Assembly (NCBI RefSeq): GCF_000239815.1
Contig: NZ_CAFK01000200.1
Location: 1-44,950 of the forward strand
Source: Bradyrhizobium sp. STM 3843
GTDB lineage: Bacteria; Pseudomonadota; Alphaproteobacteria; Rhizobiales; Xanthobacteraceae
Length of the DNA: 44,950 nt
Direction: 5' to 3'
This document shows positions 27,694 to 35,409 of this stretch, in pieces. The position numbers and the translations under genes were made by a program. Below the pieces are notes generated by a model. The model ran no database searches. It was not told the DNA's origin and was given only the letters and a program-made list of their open reading frames with translations. Every line of letters starts with the position of its first letter. Positions within the stretch are counted from its first letter, which is position 1.

Positions 27694-27824
27694 GGAGGAT
27701 CCCTAAGTCTCGGCCCAGGCTTGGTCTGTGTCGTCCCCGGGCTGGCGCTTACCCGCCCCAGATGTCATTCATTTGTGCCAAGAGGCAAATAAAATCTGCA
27801 TGCAAATTCGGTGCGGATTGCTTT

Positions 27825-28616
27825 TCAATCGACCTTCACGAGCTTGCCGGACGTGGCGGCCGGCGCCTCCGCAGTTGCGGTCGGCTCGGTGAGATAGGCG
27901 ATCGCCGCCGCTCCCTTGTTGCGCAGATGCTGGAACAGGATGTCGGAGAGTTCACCGCCGGCGCGGCGGCGCAACGCGTCCAGGATCGCCTCGTGCTCAC
28001 GCATGGCCTCGCTCCAGCGCTCGCGCTTGCGGGCGAAATTGGCGGAATAGCGCACCCGGCGGATGCGGCCGGCCAGGCTCTCATAGCTCGCCGCCAGCAT
28101 TGTATTGCCTGCCGCGTGGACGATCGCGCGATGGATGAGTTGGTTCATCCGAAAATAGCCCTGCATGTCCTGACGAATGTAAAATCCGTACATATCATGA
28201 TGAATTTGCTCGATTTTTCCGATGTCTTCATCCGAAATCTTCTCGCAGGCCAAGCGGCCGGCGAGACCTTCGAGCCCGCCCATCAGGTCGAACAATTCGG
28301 CGATATCGTCGGGGCCGAGTGGCCGCACCCGGGCGCCGCGGTTGGGCAGCAGTTCAACCAGTCCTTCAGCGGCCAGCACCTTCAAGGCCTCGCGCAACGG
28401 CGTGCGCGACACTTTCAGCATCTCGCAGAGCTGGCGCTCGGAAATCCGCCCACCATCAGCGATATTGCCCTCGACGATGTAGTCGCGCAGCCGCGACAGG
28501 ATCTCGTCGTGCAACGAGACCTCGTCGCGCGCGGGCGCGTCGACGTCGCGTGCGGGTGTATCGATCTTGTCGGGGGCGGCGGGCGGTGCCGTTTCCTCGG
28601 GAATCGTTGTGCTCAT
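27825..28616 (-). CDS. GntR/FCD-family transcriptional regulator
   Basis: A 263-residue regulator. An Ala/Pro/Asp-rich N-terminal tail (1-32) precedes a GntR winged helix (about 33-100; ISERQLCEMLKVSRTPLREAL), then an FCD ligand-binding domain (about 105-235) with a Asn/His pattern in FRMNQLIHRAIVH and later His residues. A disordered Ala/Thr-rich tail ends the protein. It is divergent from the aminotransferase operon and leads the dehydrogenase genes on the minus strand, so it is placed to control both arms. Only a weak AGGA-type ribosome site precedes ATG 28616. Confidence 0.92.
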   Translation of the reverse strand: MSTTIPEETAPPAAPDKIDTPARDVDAPARDEVSLHDEILSRLRDYIVEGNIADGGRISERQLCEMLKVSRTPLREALKVLAAEGLVELLPNRGARVRPLGPDDIAELFDLMGGLEGLAGRLACEKISDEDIGKIEQIHHDMYGFYIRQDMQGYFRMNQLIHRAIVHAAGNTMLAASYESLAGRIRRVRYSANFARKRERWSEAMREHEAILDALRRRAGGELSDILFQHLRNKGAAAIAYLTEPTATAEAPAATSGKLVKVD

Positions 28617-28657
28617 TGGCTAAAATCCTAACGACTGTTCCGGTCAGCGTCGACCGT

Positions 28658-28702
28658 CAAAATGAATGCATTCTGGCCTTGTGATATCACAAAATGAATG
28701 CA
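28658..28702. promoter_or_regulatory. Compound operator: 14-bp palindrome flanked by 13-bp direct repeats
   Basis: CAAAATGAATGCA occurs at 28658-28670 and again at 28690-28702, exactly 32 bases apart. Between them, slightly overlapping the second copy, is the perfect palindrome TTGTGATATCACAA (28679-28692). The first repeat extends into another perfect palindrome, GAATGCATTC (28664-28673). The block lies between divergent gntR (start 28616) and the first aminotransferase (start 28746), so it is the obvious regulatory region for both. Confidence 0.75.
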
Positions 28703-28745
28703 ATCCTGGGGTATCAGAACGCCGCTACCTCAGGGAGATTTGCCC

Positions 28746-29954
28746 GTGACCCGCCACCAAGGCCGCCATTTCCTCAATATTCCGGGTCCGAGCCCGGTGC
28801 CGGAGCGCGTGCTGCGGGCCATGGACATGCCCGTCATCGACCACCGCAGCGCCGAATTCGCCGAGCTCGGCAAGACCGTGCTGGAGGGGTCGAAGACAAT
28901 CTTCAAGACCGTCAGCGACGTCATCATCTTCCCGTCCTCGGGCACCGGCGCCTGGGAGGCGGCGATCGTCAACACGCTGTCGTCAGGCGACAAGGTGCTG
29001 ATGGTCGAGACCGGGCATTTCGCCACGCTGTGGCGGCAGATGGCGGCGCGCTGGGGCATCGAGGTCGACTTCATCCCCGGGGACTGGCGGCGGGGCGTCG
29101 ATCCGGCCTTCATCGAGGAGAAGCTCAGCGCGGACAAGGCCCACGAAATCAAGGCCGTGATGGTCGTGCACAATGAGACCTCGACCGGCGCCACCAGCCG
29201 GATCGGCGAAGTGCGCGCGGCGATCGACCGCGCCAAGCACCCGGCGCTGTTGATGGTCGATACCATCTCCGGCCTCGGCTCGGCCGATTTCCGCTTCGAC
29301 GAATGGAAGGTGGATGTCGCGGTCAGTTGCTCGCAGAAGGGCTTCATGCTGCCGCCCGGCCTCGGGTTCAATGCGATCTCGCCCAAGGCGCGGGCCGCGG
29401 CGAAGGCCAACAAGATGCCGCGCTCCTATTGGGACTGGGAGGAGATGCTGAAGCCGAATGCAAGCGGCTTCTTCCCTTATACGCCCGCCACCAACCTGCT
29501 TTACGGGCTGCGCGAAGCCGTTGCGATGCTGCTTGAAGAAGGGCTCGACCAGGTGTTCGCGCGCCATCAGCGGCTGGCCGCCGCGACCCGCGCCGCGGTC
29601 GATCATTGGGGCCTGGAGGTGCTGTGCCAGGAGCCGAAGGATTTCTCGCCGGTGCTGACCGCCGTGCTGATGCCGCCCGGCTATGACGCCGACCAGTTCC
29701 GGAAAGTCGTGCTCGACAATTACAACATGTCGCTCGGCTCCGGCCTTTCGAAGGTCGCCGGCAAGGTGTTCCGCATCGGCCATCTCGGCGAATGCAACGA
29801 GCTCAGCCTGATGGCGGCGCTGACCGGCGTCGAAATGGGGCTCCGCGTCGCCGGCGTGCCGCATCGCTCGGGCGGCGTCGATGCCGCCATGAAGCTCCTG
29901 GAAGAGCGCCCGCAAGGCAATGCGGGCTCGCATCTGAAGGTCGTCGGGACCTGA
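28746..29954 (+). CDS. Class V aminotransferase, serine-glyoxylate aminotransferase type (copy 1)
   Basis: A 402-residue PLP enzyme. PSSGTGAWEAAI (63-74) binds the PLP phosphate, D172 in MVDTISG contacts the pyridine nitrogen, and K198 in SQKGFM should form the Schiff base. The opening GRHFLNIPGPSPVPERV is diagnostic of serine- or alanine-glyoxylate aminotransferases, as in SgaA. GTG 28746 is chosen because AGGGAGA precedes it and it aligns with the start of copy 2; an ATG at 28698 lies inside the operator. It transfers an amino group, likely to glyoxylate giving glycine. First gene of the plus-strand arm; followed by a strong terminator-like hairpin and then the MFS gene. Confidence 0.92.
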   Translation: MTRHQGRHFLNIPGPSPVPERVLRAMDMPVIDHRSAEFAELGKTVLEGSKTIFKTVSDVIIFPSSGTGAWEAAIVNTLSSGDKVLMVETGHFATLWRQMAARWGIEVDFIPGDWRRGVDPAFIEEKLSADKAHEIKAVMVVHNETSTGATSRIGEVRAAIDRAKHPALLMVDTISGLGSADFRFDEWKVDVAVSCSQKGFMLPPGLGFNAISPKARAAAKANKMPRSYWDWEEMLKPNASGFFPYTPATNLLYGLREAVAMLLEEGLDQVFARHQRLAAATRAAVDHWGLEVLCQEPKDFSPVLTAVLMPPGYDADQFRKVVLDNYNMSLGSGLSKVAGKVFRIGHLGECNELSLMAALTGVEMGLRVAGVPHRSGGVDAAMKLLEERPQGNAGSHLKVVGT

Positions 29955-29963
29955 TCGACCTCG

Positions 29964-29997
29964 AAGCGGTGCCGGGCCCCGGCGCCGCTTTTTTTAA
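29964..29997 (+). terminator. Intrinsic terminator-like hairpin after aminotransferase copy 1
   Basis: AGCGGTGCCGG (29965-29975) pairs with CCGGCGCCGCT (from 29979), an 11-bp GC-rich stem with one T-G wobble and a loop of about three bases, followed directly by a run of seven T. This is the best intrinsic terminator in the window. It lies 10 bases after the stop codon and 35 bases before the MFS start, so it probably makes downstream expression partial or separately promoted. Confidence 0.8.
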
Positions 29998-30031
29998 CGC
30001 GCCTTCAAAACACAATTCGACGGGAGAGAAC

Positions 30032-31315
30032 ATGGGACTGCGGTTCAAGGCCACGCACGTCGTTCTGGCGATGCTGTGCGTGATGTACTTCATCACCTAT
30101 ATCGACCGGGTCAATATCGGCACGGCCGCCAGCGAGATCCAGAAGGAGCTCTCGCTCTCGAACACCCAGCTCGGTCTGGTGTTCTCCGCCTTCGCCTATC
30201 CCTATCTCATGTTCCAGGTGATCGGCGGCTGGGTCGGCGATCATTTCGGTCCGCGCAAGACCCTGTTCTGGTGCGGCATGATCTGGGCGCTCGCCACCAT
30301 CGGGACCGGCTTCGTCAGCAGCCTGACCATGCTGTTTGTGGCGCGCTTTGCGCTCGGCTTCGGCGAGGGCGCGACCTTTCCGACCGCGACGCGCGCGATG
30401 CAATATTGGACGCCGGCGACCAGCCGCGGCTTCGCGCAAGGATTGACGCACGCGTTCTCGCGCCTCGGCAACGCGATCACGCCGCCAATGGTTGCGGCGT
30501 TGATGGTGTGGCTGACCTGGCGCGGCTCGTTCGTCGTGCTCGGCATCGTCAGCCTGCTCTGGGGCATCGTGTGGGTCTGGTACTTCCGCAACGAGCCCAA
30601 GGAGCATCGCCATATTACCGAGGCTGAGCTCGCCGCGCTGCCGCCGCGGCCGACCGGCACCAAGCCGCCGGTGCCGTGGGGGCCGCTGCTCAGGCGGATG
30701 TGGCCGGTGACCCTGACCTATTTCTGCTACGGCTGGGGCCTGTGGCTTTACCTCAACTGGCTGCCGCTGTTCTTCAAGAACAACTTCCATCTGGATCTGA
30801 AGAATTCCGCGCTGTTTTCGGCTGGCGTGTTCTTCGCCGGCGTGATCGGCGACAGCGCAGGCGGCATGCTCTCGGACGCGATTCTCAAGCGCACTGGCAA
30901 TGTGCGGTTGGCGCGGTTGTCCGTGACGGTGGCCGGTTTTGCCGGTGCTCTCGCTTCGCTGTTCCCGATCCTGTTCGTCCACGACCTCACTCTGGTCGCG
31001 CTCTGCCTGTCGAGCGGCTTCTTCTTCGCCGAGCTGGTGATCGGGCCGATGTGGTCGGTGCCGATGGATATTGCGCCGCGATATTCGGGCACGGCGTCGG
31101 GGATCATGAACATGGGCTCTGCCGGTGCAGCCATCGCCTCGCCGCTGGTGGCGGGCTGGGTGATCGATCTCACCGGCAATTGGTACCTGCCGTTCCTGAT
31201 GCTGATGGGCGTGCTCTTGATCGGCGGCCTGTCGGCCTTCCTCATGCGCCCCGAGGAGCCGTTCTCGGAGACCGCCGACGTGGTCGGCGCGCCGAGCGCA
31301 GTGCCGGCGGAGTGA
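30032..31315 (+). CDS. MFS transporter, anion:cation symporter (ACS) type
   Basis: A 427-residue carrier with twelve expected membrane helices in two halves and a central cytoplasmic loop (about 190-225). YIDRVNIGTAASEIQ in helix 1 is the hallmark of the ACS group (glucarate, tartrate, phthalate, allantoate transporters); GWVGDHFGPRKT is the helix 2-3 motif. ATG 30032 has CGGGAGAG upstream. It sits between two aminotransferase paralogues, so it may import the amino or keto acid they use. Substrate likely an organic anion. Confidence 0.9.
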   Translation: MGLRFKATHVVLAMLCVMYFITYIDRVNIGTAASEIQKELSLSNTQLGLVFSAFAYPYLMFQVIGGWVGDHFGPRKTLFWCGMIWALATIGTGFVSSLTMLFVARFALGFGEGATFPTATRAMQYWTPATSRGFAQGLTHAFSRLGNAITPPMVAALMVWLTWRGSFVVLGIVSLLWGIVWVWYFRNEPKEHRHITEAELAALPPRPTGTKPPVPWGPLLRRMWPVTLTYFCYGWGLWLYLNWLPLFFKNNFHLDLKNSALFSAGVFFAGVIGDSAGGMLSDAILKRTGNVRLARLSVTVAGFAGALASLFPILFVHDLTLVALCLSSGFFFAELVIGPMWSVPMDIAPRYSGTASGIMNMGSAGAAIASPLVAGWVIDLTGNWYLPFLMLMGVLLIGGLSAFLMRPEEPFSETADVVGAPSAVPAE

Positions 31316-31333
31316 GGCGGGCTTGACACCGTC

Positions 31334-31429
31334 CTTCCCGGTCTTTGAGTTGACGTCGCCGCCAAGGCGGAGGACAAGTGGGCTGAATGGTGGTATGCCA
31401 GCCGCCCAATCAATTCGAAGACCGGGAAG
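31334..31429 (+). promoter_or_regulatory. Inverted repeat that could sequester the ribosome site of aminotransferase copy 2
   Basis: CTTCCCGGTCTTTGA (31334-31348) is complementary, with one mismatch, to TCGAAGACCGGGAAG (31415-31429). The right arm contains GGGAAG, the Shine-Dalgarno sequence for ATG 31437. A small inner hairpin, CCGCC-AA-GGCGG, lies at 31359-31370. Pairing would hide the ribosome site in the mRNA. A DNA repeat without regulatory role is the alternative. Confidence 0.6.
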
Positions 31430-31436
31430 AACGCCT

Positions 31437-32630
31437 ATGACTTTGCATACGGGACGGCATTTTCTCCAGATTCCGGGGCCGACCAATGTGCCGGACCGCG
31501 TGTTGCGCGCGATGGACATGCCAACGCTCGACCATCGCGGCCCCGAATTTGCGGAGCTCGGCTTTGCCGTGCTGGCGGCGTCGCAGCGGATGTTCAAGAC
31601 CAAGCAGCCCGTCGTCATCTATCCGTCGTCCGGCACCGGCGCCTGGGAAGCCGCGATCGTCAATACGCTCTCGCCGGGCGACAAGGTGCTGATGGCCGAG
31701 ACCGGCCAGTTCGCCGTGCTGTGGCGGGGCATCGCCGACAAGTTCAAGCTTGATGTCGACTTCATCCCCGGCGACTGGCGCCATGGCGCCGACATCGCCG
31801 CGATCGAGCAGCGGCTCGCCGCCGACAAGGGGCACAAGATCAAGGCGGTCTGCGTCGTCCATAACGAGACCTCGACCGGTTGCGTCACCCCGCCGCTCGA
31901 GGTGCGCAAGGCGCTCGATCGCACCTCGCATCCGGCGCTTCTGATGGTCGACACCATCTCAGGGCTAGGCTCGATGGAATATGAGCACGACGCCTGGGGC
32001 ATCGACATCTCCGTGGCCGGCTCGCAGAAAGGCCTGATGCTGCCGCCAGGGCTCGGCTTCAACGCCGTCTCGGAAAAGGCGCTCGCGGCCGCCAAGGCCA
32101 ATTCCGGCATGCGCTCCTACTGGGACTGGCAGGAGGTCATCAACTTCAACAAGCTCGGCACCTTCCCCTATACGCCGGCGTGCAATCTGCTGATGGGCCT
32201 GAACGAAGCGCTCAAGATGCTGGAGGAGGAGGGGCATGAGAACGTGTTCGCCCGCCACCGCCGCCACGGCCAGGCGACGCGCGCCGCCATGAAGGTGTGG
32301 GGGCTGGAGACGCAGTGCCAGGATCCGCAGGCGCATTCGCCGGCCTTGACCGGCGTCGTGATGCCGGAGGGGCATGACGCGGATCATTTCCGCAAGGTGG
32401 TGCTGGAGAATTTCGACATGTCGCTCGGCACCGGCCTGAACAAGATCAAGGGCAAGGTGTTCCGGATCGGCCATATCGGTCATTTCAACGACCTGATGCT
32501 GATGGGGACCCTGGCCGGGGTCGAGATGGGGCTCGCGCTCGCCAAGGTGCCGCATCGCGAAGGCGGCGTGCTGGCGGCGATGGAGGTGTTGAAGACGCGC
32601 GAGGTCACGGCGATGTCGAAGGTCGCCTGA
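31437..32630 (+). CDS. Class V aminotransferase, serine-glyoxylate aminotransferase type (copy 2)
   Basis: A 397-residue paralogue of the 28746 gene, collinear throughout and identical over long stretches (PSSGTGAWEAAIVNTL, HPALLMVDTISGLGS, MLPPGLGFNA). All catalytic residues match: PLP-phosphate loop at 63-74, D172, K198 in SQKGLM. Starts at ATG 31437 with GGGAAGA upstream, inside a long inverted repeat. Differences gather in the segment around 185-235 (VINFNKLGTF against MLKPNASGFF) and near residues 50-60, which may alter donor preference. Tandem copies around one transporter suggest two related transaminations rather than simple redundancy. Confidence 0.92.
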   Translation: MTLHTGRHFLQIPGPTNVPDRVLRAMDMPTLDHRGPEFAELGFAVLAASQRMFKTKQPVVIYPSSGTGAWEAAIVNTLSPGDKVLMAETGQFAVLWRGIADKFKLDVDFIPGDWRHGADIAAIEQRLAADKGHKIKAVCVVHNETSTGCVTPPLEVRKALDRTSHPALLMVDTISGLGSMEYEHDAWGIDISVAGSQKGLMLPPGLGFNAVSEKALAAAKANSGMRSYWDWQEVINFNKLGTFPYTPACNLLMGLNEALKMLEEEGHENVFARHRRHGQATRAAMKVWGLETQCQDPQAHSPALTGVVMPEGHDADHFRKVVLENFDMSLGTGLNKIKGKVFRIGHIGHFNDLMLMGTLAGVEMGLALAKVPHREGGVLAAMEVLKTREVTAMSKVA

Positions 32631-32723
32631 AGTCGCAATGCTGATGCTCGAACATCGACGTGGAACGGAGCGGCGATCCGTCCTAAAGCCGTTCTGCTCC
32701 CCGTCACAGCAGGAAGTCGCGAG

Positions 32724-33521
32724 ATGAACGCTCCCGTTACTGGCACCGAGGATCTGCTTTATGCCGTCGAGGACGGCATCGCGAAGATCACTTTCAACCG
32801 GCCGCAGGCGCGCAACGCAATGACGTTTGCGATGTACGAGCAGCTGGCCTCGATCTGCGAAAGCATCAACGCCGACCGCTCGATCAAGGCGCTGATCCTG
32901 ACCGGCGCCGGCGATAAGGCGTTTGCCTCCGGCACGGACATCTCCCAGTTCCGCGCCTTCAAGACCGCGCAGGATGCGCTCGATTACGAAGCGCGGATCG
33001 ACCGCGTGCTCGGCACGCTCGAGCAGTGCCGCGTGCCCGTGATCGCCGCGATTGCCGGCGCCTGCACGGGCGGCGGCGCGGGCATCGCCGCCTGCTGCGA
33101 CCTGCGCATCGGCACGGAAAGCACGCGGATCGGCTTTCCGATCGCGCGCACGCTCGGCAATTGCCTGTCGATGTCGAACATCTCCCGCGTGGTCTCGCTG
33201 GTCGGTCCGGCCCGTACCAAGGACATGATCTTCAAGGCGCGGCTGGTGGAAGCCCAGGAGGCGCTCGCGCTCGGCCTGCTCAACGAAATCGTGCCCGACG
33301 TCGAGACCTTGCAGCGGCGCGCCTTGGAAACGGCGCAGCTGGTTGCCGGCCATGCGCCGATCACCCTCGAAGTCACCAAGGAGGCCGTGCGACGCATCCG
33401 CAGGACGCTGTCCCGCGATGAAGGCGAGGACCTGATCCTGCGCGCCTATATGAGCGAGGATTTCCGCGAAGGCATGGACGCCTTCCTCAACAAGCGGACG
33501 CCGAACTGGAAAGGGAAATAG
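32724..33521 (+). CDS. Crotonase-superfamily protein lacking both hydratase glutamates
   Basis: A 265-residue protein with the enoyl-CoA hydratase fold: LTGAGDKAFASGTDI and AGACTGGGAGIA give the CoA and oxyanion sites. The two catalytic glutamates of enoyl-CoA hydratase are replaced by Gly120 and Ile140 (IGFPIARTLG), so a standard hydration is unlikely. Such members include dehalogenases, thioester hydrolases, racemases and decarboxylases. C-terminal NKRTPNWKGK is the usual family tail. It lies 93 bases after aminotransferase copy 2 and before tctC on the same strand. A CaiB-type CoA-transferase, convergent downstream at 37738, could supply its CoA-thioester substrate. Confidence 0.88.
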   Translation: MNAPVTGTEDLLYAVEDGIAKITFNRPQARNAMTFAMYEQLASICESINADRSIKALILTGAGDKAFASGTDISQFRAFKTAQDALDYEARIDRVLGTLEQCRVPVIAAIAGACTGGGAGIAACCDLRIGTESTRIGFPIARTLGNCLSMSNISRVVSLVGPARTKDMIFKARLVEAQEALALGLLNEIVPDVETLQRRALETAQLVAGHAPITLEVTKEAVRRIRRTLSRDEGEDLILRAYMSEDFREGMDAFLNKRTPNWKGK

Positions 33522-33652
33522 GCAGGAAAGTGGTGGTGCGAACGGTCTGCAACCTGACGCGAAGTCAAGATGTCGCAGATCGCGAGCCGACTTGAACTAA
33601 TCACAATAAGCCCGCAGTATCGGAGTGGGGTACAAGCGGGCGAAGATCGGGG

Positions 33653-34648
33653 ATGAAACCATTGCGTAAGATCGTCACAATTGCGGCCTTGAGTGCCGCA
33701 TTGTTTGCGGCCGCGCCGGCCTGGGCCGGCTGGGAGCCGACCAAGCCGGTTGAGATCGTCGTTGCCGCCGGCGCCGGCGGCGCATCCGACCAGATGGCGC
33801 GGATGATGCAGGCCGCGATCCAGAAGAACAATCTGATGAAGGCGCCGGTCGTGGTGTCGCTCAAGGGCGGCGCCTCCGGGGCCGAAGCCTTGATGTACAT
33901 GAAGTCGAGCGAAGGCGACCCGAACAAGGTCCTGATTGCCTATTCGCTGATCTACATGCTGCCGCTGTCGGCCAAGCTGCCGTTCGACTGGCATGAACTC
34001 ACGCCGGTCTCCGTGATCGCGCTCGATCAGTTCGTGCTGTGGGACAACGTCGCCGGTCCGAAGTCGGTCAAGGAGTTCATCGCGGCCGCGAAGGCATCGG
34101 GCTCGCCCTTCAAGATGGGCGGCACCGGCTCCAAGCGCGAGGATCACGTGCTCACGATGTTCGTGGAGCTGAAGACCGGCGCCAAGTTCGCCTATCTGCC
34201 TTACAAGTCCGGTGGCGAGGCGGCGACCCAGCTGGTCGGCGGCCACACCGAATCCAACGTCAACAACCCGTCAGAGAATTTGGAGGTCTGGCGCGCCGGC
34301 CAGGTGCGGCCGCTCTGCGTGTTCGACAAGGAGCGCATCTCCTACACGGCCAAGGTCACGGAGACGCAGTCCTGGCATGACATCCCGACCTGCAAGGAAG
34401 AGGGGCTCGACGTCCAGTATCTGATGCTGCGCGCCATGTTCCTGCCGGGCAAGGTGACGGCGGAGCAGCAGGCGTTCTATGTCGATCTGTTCCAGAAGCT
34501 GATCCAGACGCCGGAATACAAGGACTACATGGAGAAGCAGGCGCTCAAGCCGGTGTTCCTGACCGGCAAGGACATGCTGCAGTTCCTGGAGGATGACGGC
34601 GCGCTCAACAAGCAGCTGATGACGGAAGCGGGTTTTGTGGCGAAGTAG
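33653..34648 (+). CDS. tctC: Tripartite tricarboxylate transporter receptor TctC (Bug family)
   Basis: A 331-residue periplasmic binding protein. Signal peptide about 1-25 (ALFAAAPAWA-GWEPTKP), then the Bug-family opening KPVEIVVAAGAGGASDQMARMM that forms the carboxylate-binding loop. Bug proteins bind citrate, glutamate, nicotinate, terephthalate and similar acids. First gene of the tctCBA set; followed by a large palindromic element before tctB, consistent with higher expression of the receptor. Its start (ATG 33653) has a modest GGGG-type ribosome site. Confidence 0.92.
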   Translation: MKPLRKIVTIAALSAALFAAAPAWAGWEPTKPVEIVVAAGAGGASDQMARMMQAAIQKNNLMKAPVVVSLKGGASGAEALMYMKSSEGDPNKVLIAYSLIYMLPLSAKLPFDWHELTPVSVIALDQFVLWDNVAGPKSVKEFIAAAKASGSPFKMGGTGSKREDHVLTMFVELKTGAKFAYLPYKSGGEAATQLVGGHTESNVNNPSENLEVWRAGQVRPLCVFDKERISYTAKVTETQSWHDIPTCKEEGLDVQYLMLRAMFLPGKVTAEQQAFYVDLFQKLIQTPEYKDYMEKQALKPVFLTGKDMLQFLEDDGALNKQLMTEAGFVAK

Positions 34649-34662
34649 CGTTGCAGGACGGC

Positions 34663-34763
34663 GTCATGCCCCGCGCAGGCGGGGCATCCAGTATCCGGCA
34701 ACGTCCGACGTATCATCACTCCTGTCTCGGAATACTGGATCGTCCGCCTTCGCGGACGATGAC
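34663..34763. repeat. Double-hairpin palindromic element between tctC and tctB (covarying family, copy A)
   Basis: Left hairpin: ATGCCCCGC (34666-34674) with GCGGGGCAT (34679-34687), loop GCAG. Middle stem: CCAGTAT (34688-34694) with ATACTGG (34732-34738). Right hairpin: ATCGTCCGC (34739-34747) with GCGGACGAT (34752-34760), loop CTTC. GTCAT and ATGAC close the ends. Homologous to the element at 41381-41482, with compensatory stem changes. Confidence 0.85.
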
Positions 34764-34781
34764 CACGGTGTGAGTTGATAA

Positions 34782-35330
34782 ATGTCCAACACCGATATCG
34801 ATATCCAAATCGACGTCGACGATCCGACCGCGCCGGAAGAGGATTCGCCCGCCATCACCTCGAACCGGGCCGTCGACGTCGCGGTGTCGCTGCTGCTGCT
34901 CGCGCTTTCGGTGCTGCTCGGTTACGACAATTGGCGCACCGGTGCGGCCTGGGATGCGACGGGACCGGAGCCCGGTTATTTCCCGTTCTATCTCTCGGTG
35001 ATCCTCGGGGCTGCCTCCCTCTATGGGCTGATTGCGGCGTTCCTGTCGCGCAAGGAGGCGCGCGAGACCTTCGTCACGCGCGCGCAGGCGCGCCGGGTGA
35101 TGGCGGTGTTCGTGCCGACGCTCCTGTTCTGCATCGCGATGCAGTATCTCGGGCTCTACGTCGCGAGCTTTTTCTTGATCGCAGGCTTCATGCGGCTGGT
35201 CGGCAAGATCGCCTGGTGGAAGTCGCTGCTCACGGCCTTCATCTTCAGCGCCGCAATGTTCGTGACCTTCGACCTGGTCTTCGACGTGATCATGCCGAAG
35301 GGGCCGCTGGAAGCAGCGTTCGGGTATTAG
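34782..35330 (+). CDS. tctB: Tripartite tricarboxylate transporter small permease TctB
   Basis: A 182-residue protein with four membrane helices and an acidic N-terminal extension (about 1-28, many Asp/Glu). The family feature TGPEPGYFPFYLSVILGAASLYGL follows helix 1. It pairs with TctA in the inner membrane. It sits in the usual C-B-A order, flanked on both sides by palindromic elements. Start ATG 34782 follows GTGTGAG, a weak ribosome site. Confidence 0.9.
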   Translation: MSNTDIDIQIDVDDPTAPEEDSPAITSNRAVDVAVSLLLLALSVLLGYDNWRTGAAWDATGPEPGYFPFYLSVILGAASLYGLIAAFLSRKEARETFVTRAQARRVMAVFVPTLLFCIAMQYLGLYVASFFLIAGFMRLVGKIAWWKSLLTAFIFSAAMFVTFDLVFDVIMPKGPLEAAFGY

Positions 35331-35347
35331 CCTTGTTAGCTCTATCC

Positions 35348-35389
35348 GTCATTGCGAGCGAGCTGCGCCGCTTCACTCCTCGCAATGAC
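35348..35389. repeat. Short palindromic element between tctB and tctA
   Basis: GTCATTGCGAG (35348-35358) and CTCGCAATGAC (35379-35389) form a perfect 11-bp inverted repeat with a 20-base loop, located in the 79-base gap between tctB and tctA. The sequence resembles the ends of dispersed GTCATTGCGAGCGAAGCG-type repeats that I recall from rhizobial genomes. Confidence 0.7.
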
Positions 35390-35409
35390 CGGGGAAGTGG
35401 AAACTCCTG

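Noticed and set aside
12881..28690. Shared 32-base spacing of the twin dyads at 12874-12922 and of the direct repeats at 28658-28702 as a sign of a common regulator
   Set aside because: The motifs are unrelated in sequence; about three helical turns is simply a common spacing for cooperative sites.
28746..33521. Beta-hydroxyaspartate cycle locus
   Set aside because: Class V aminotransferases occur there (BhcA), but no dehydratase, aldolase or iminosuccinate reductase homologue and no IclR regulator is present.
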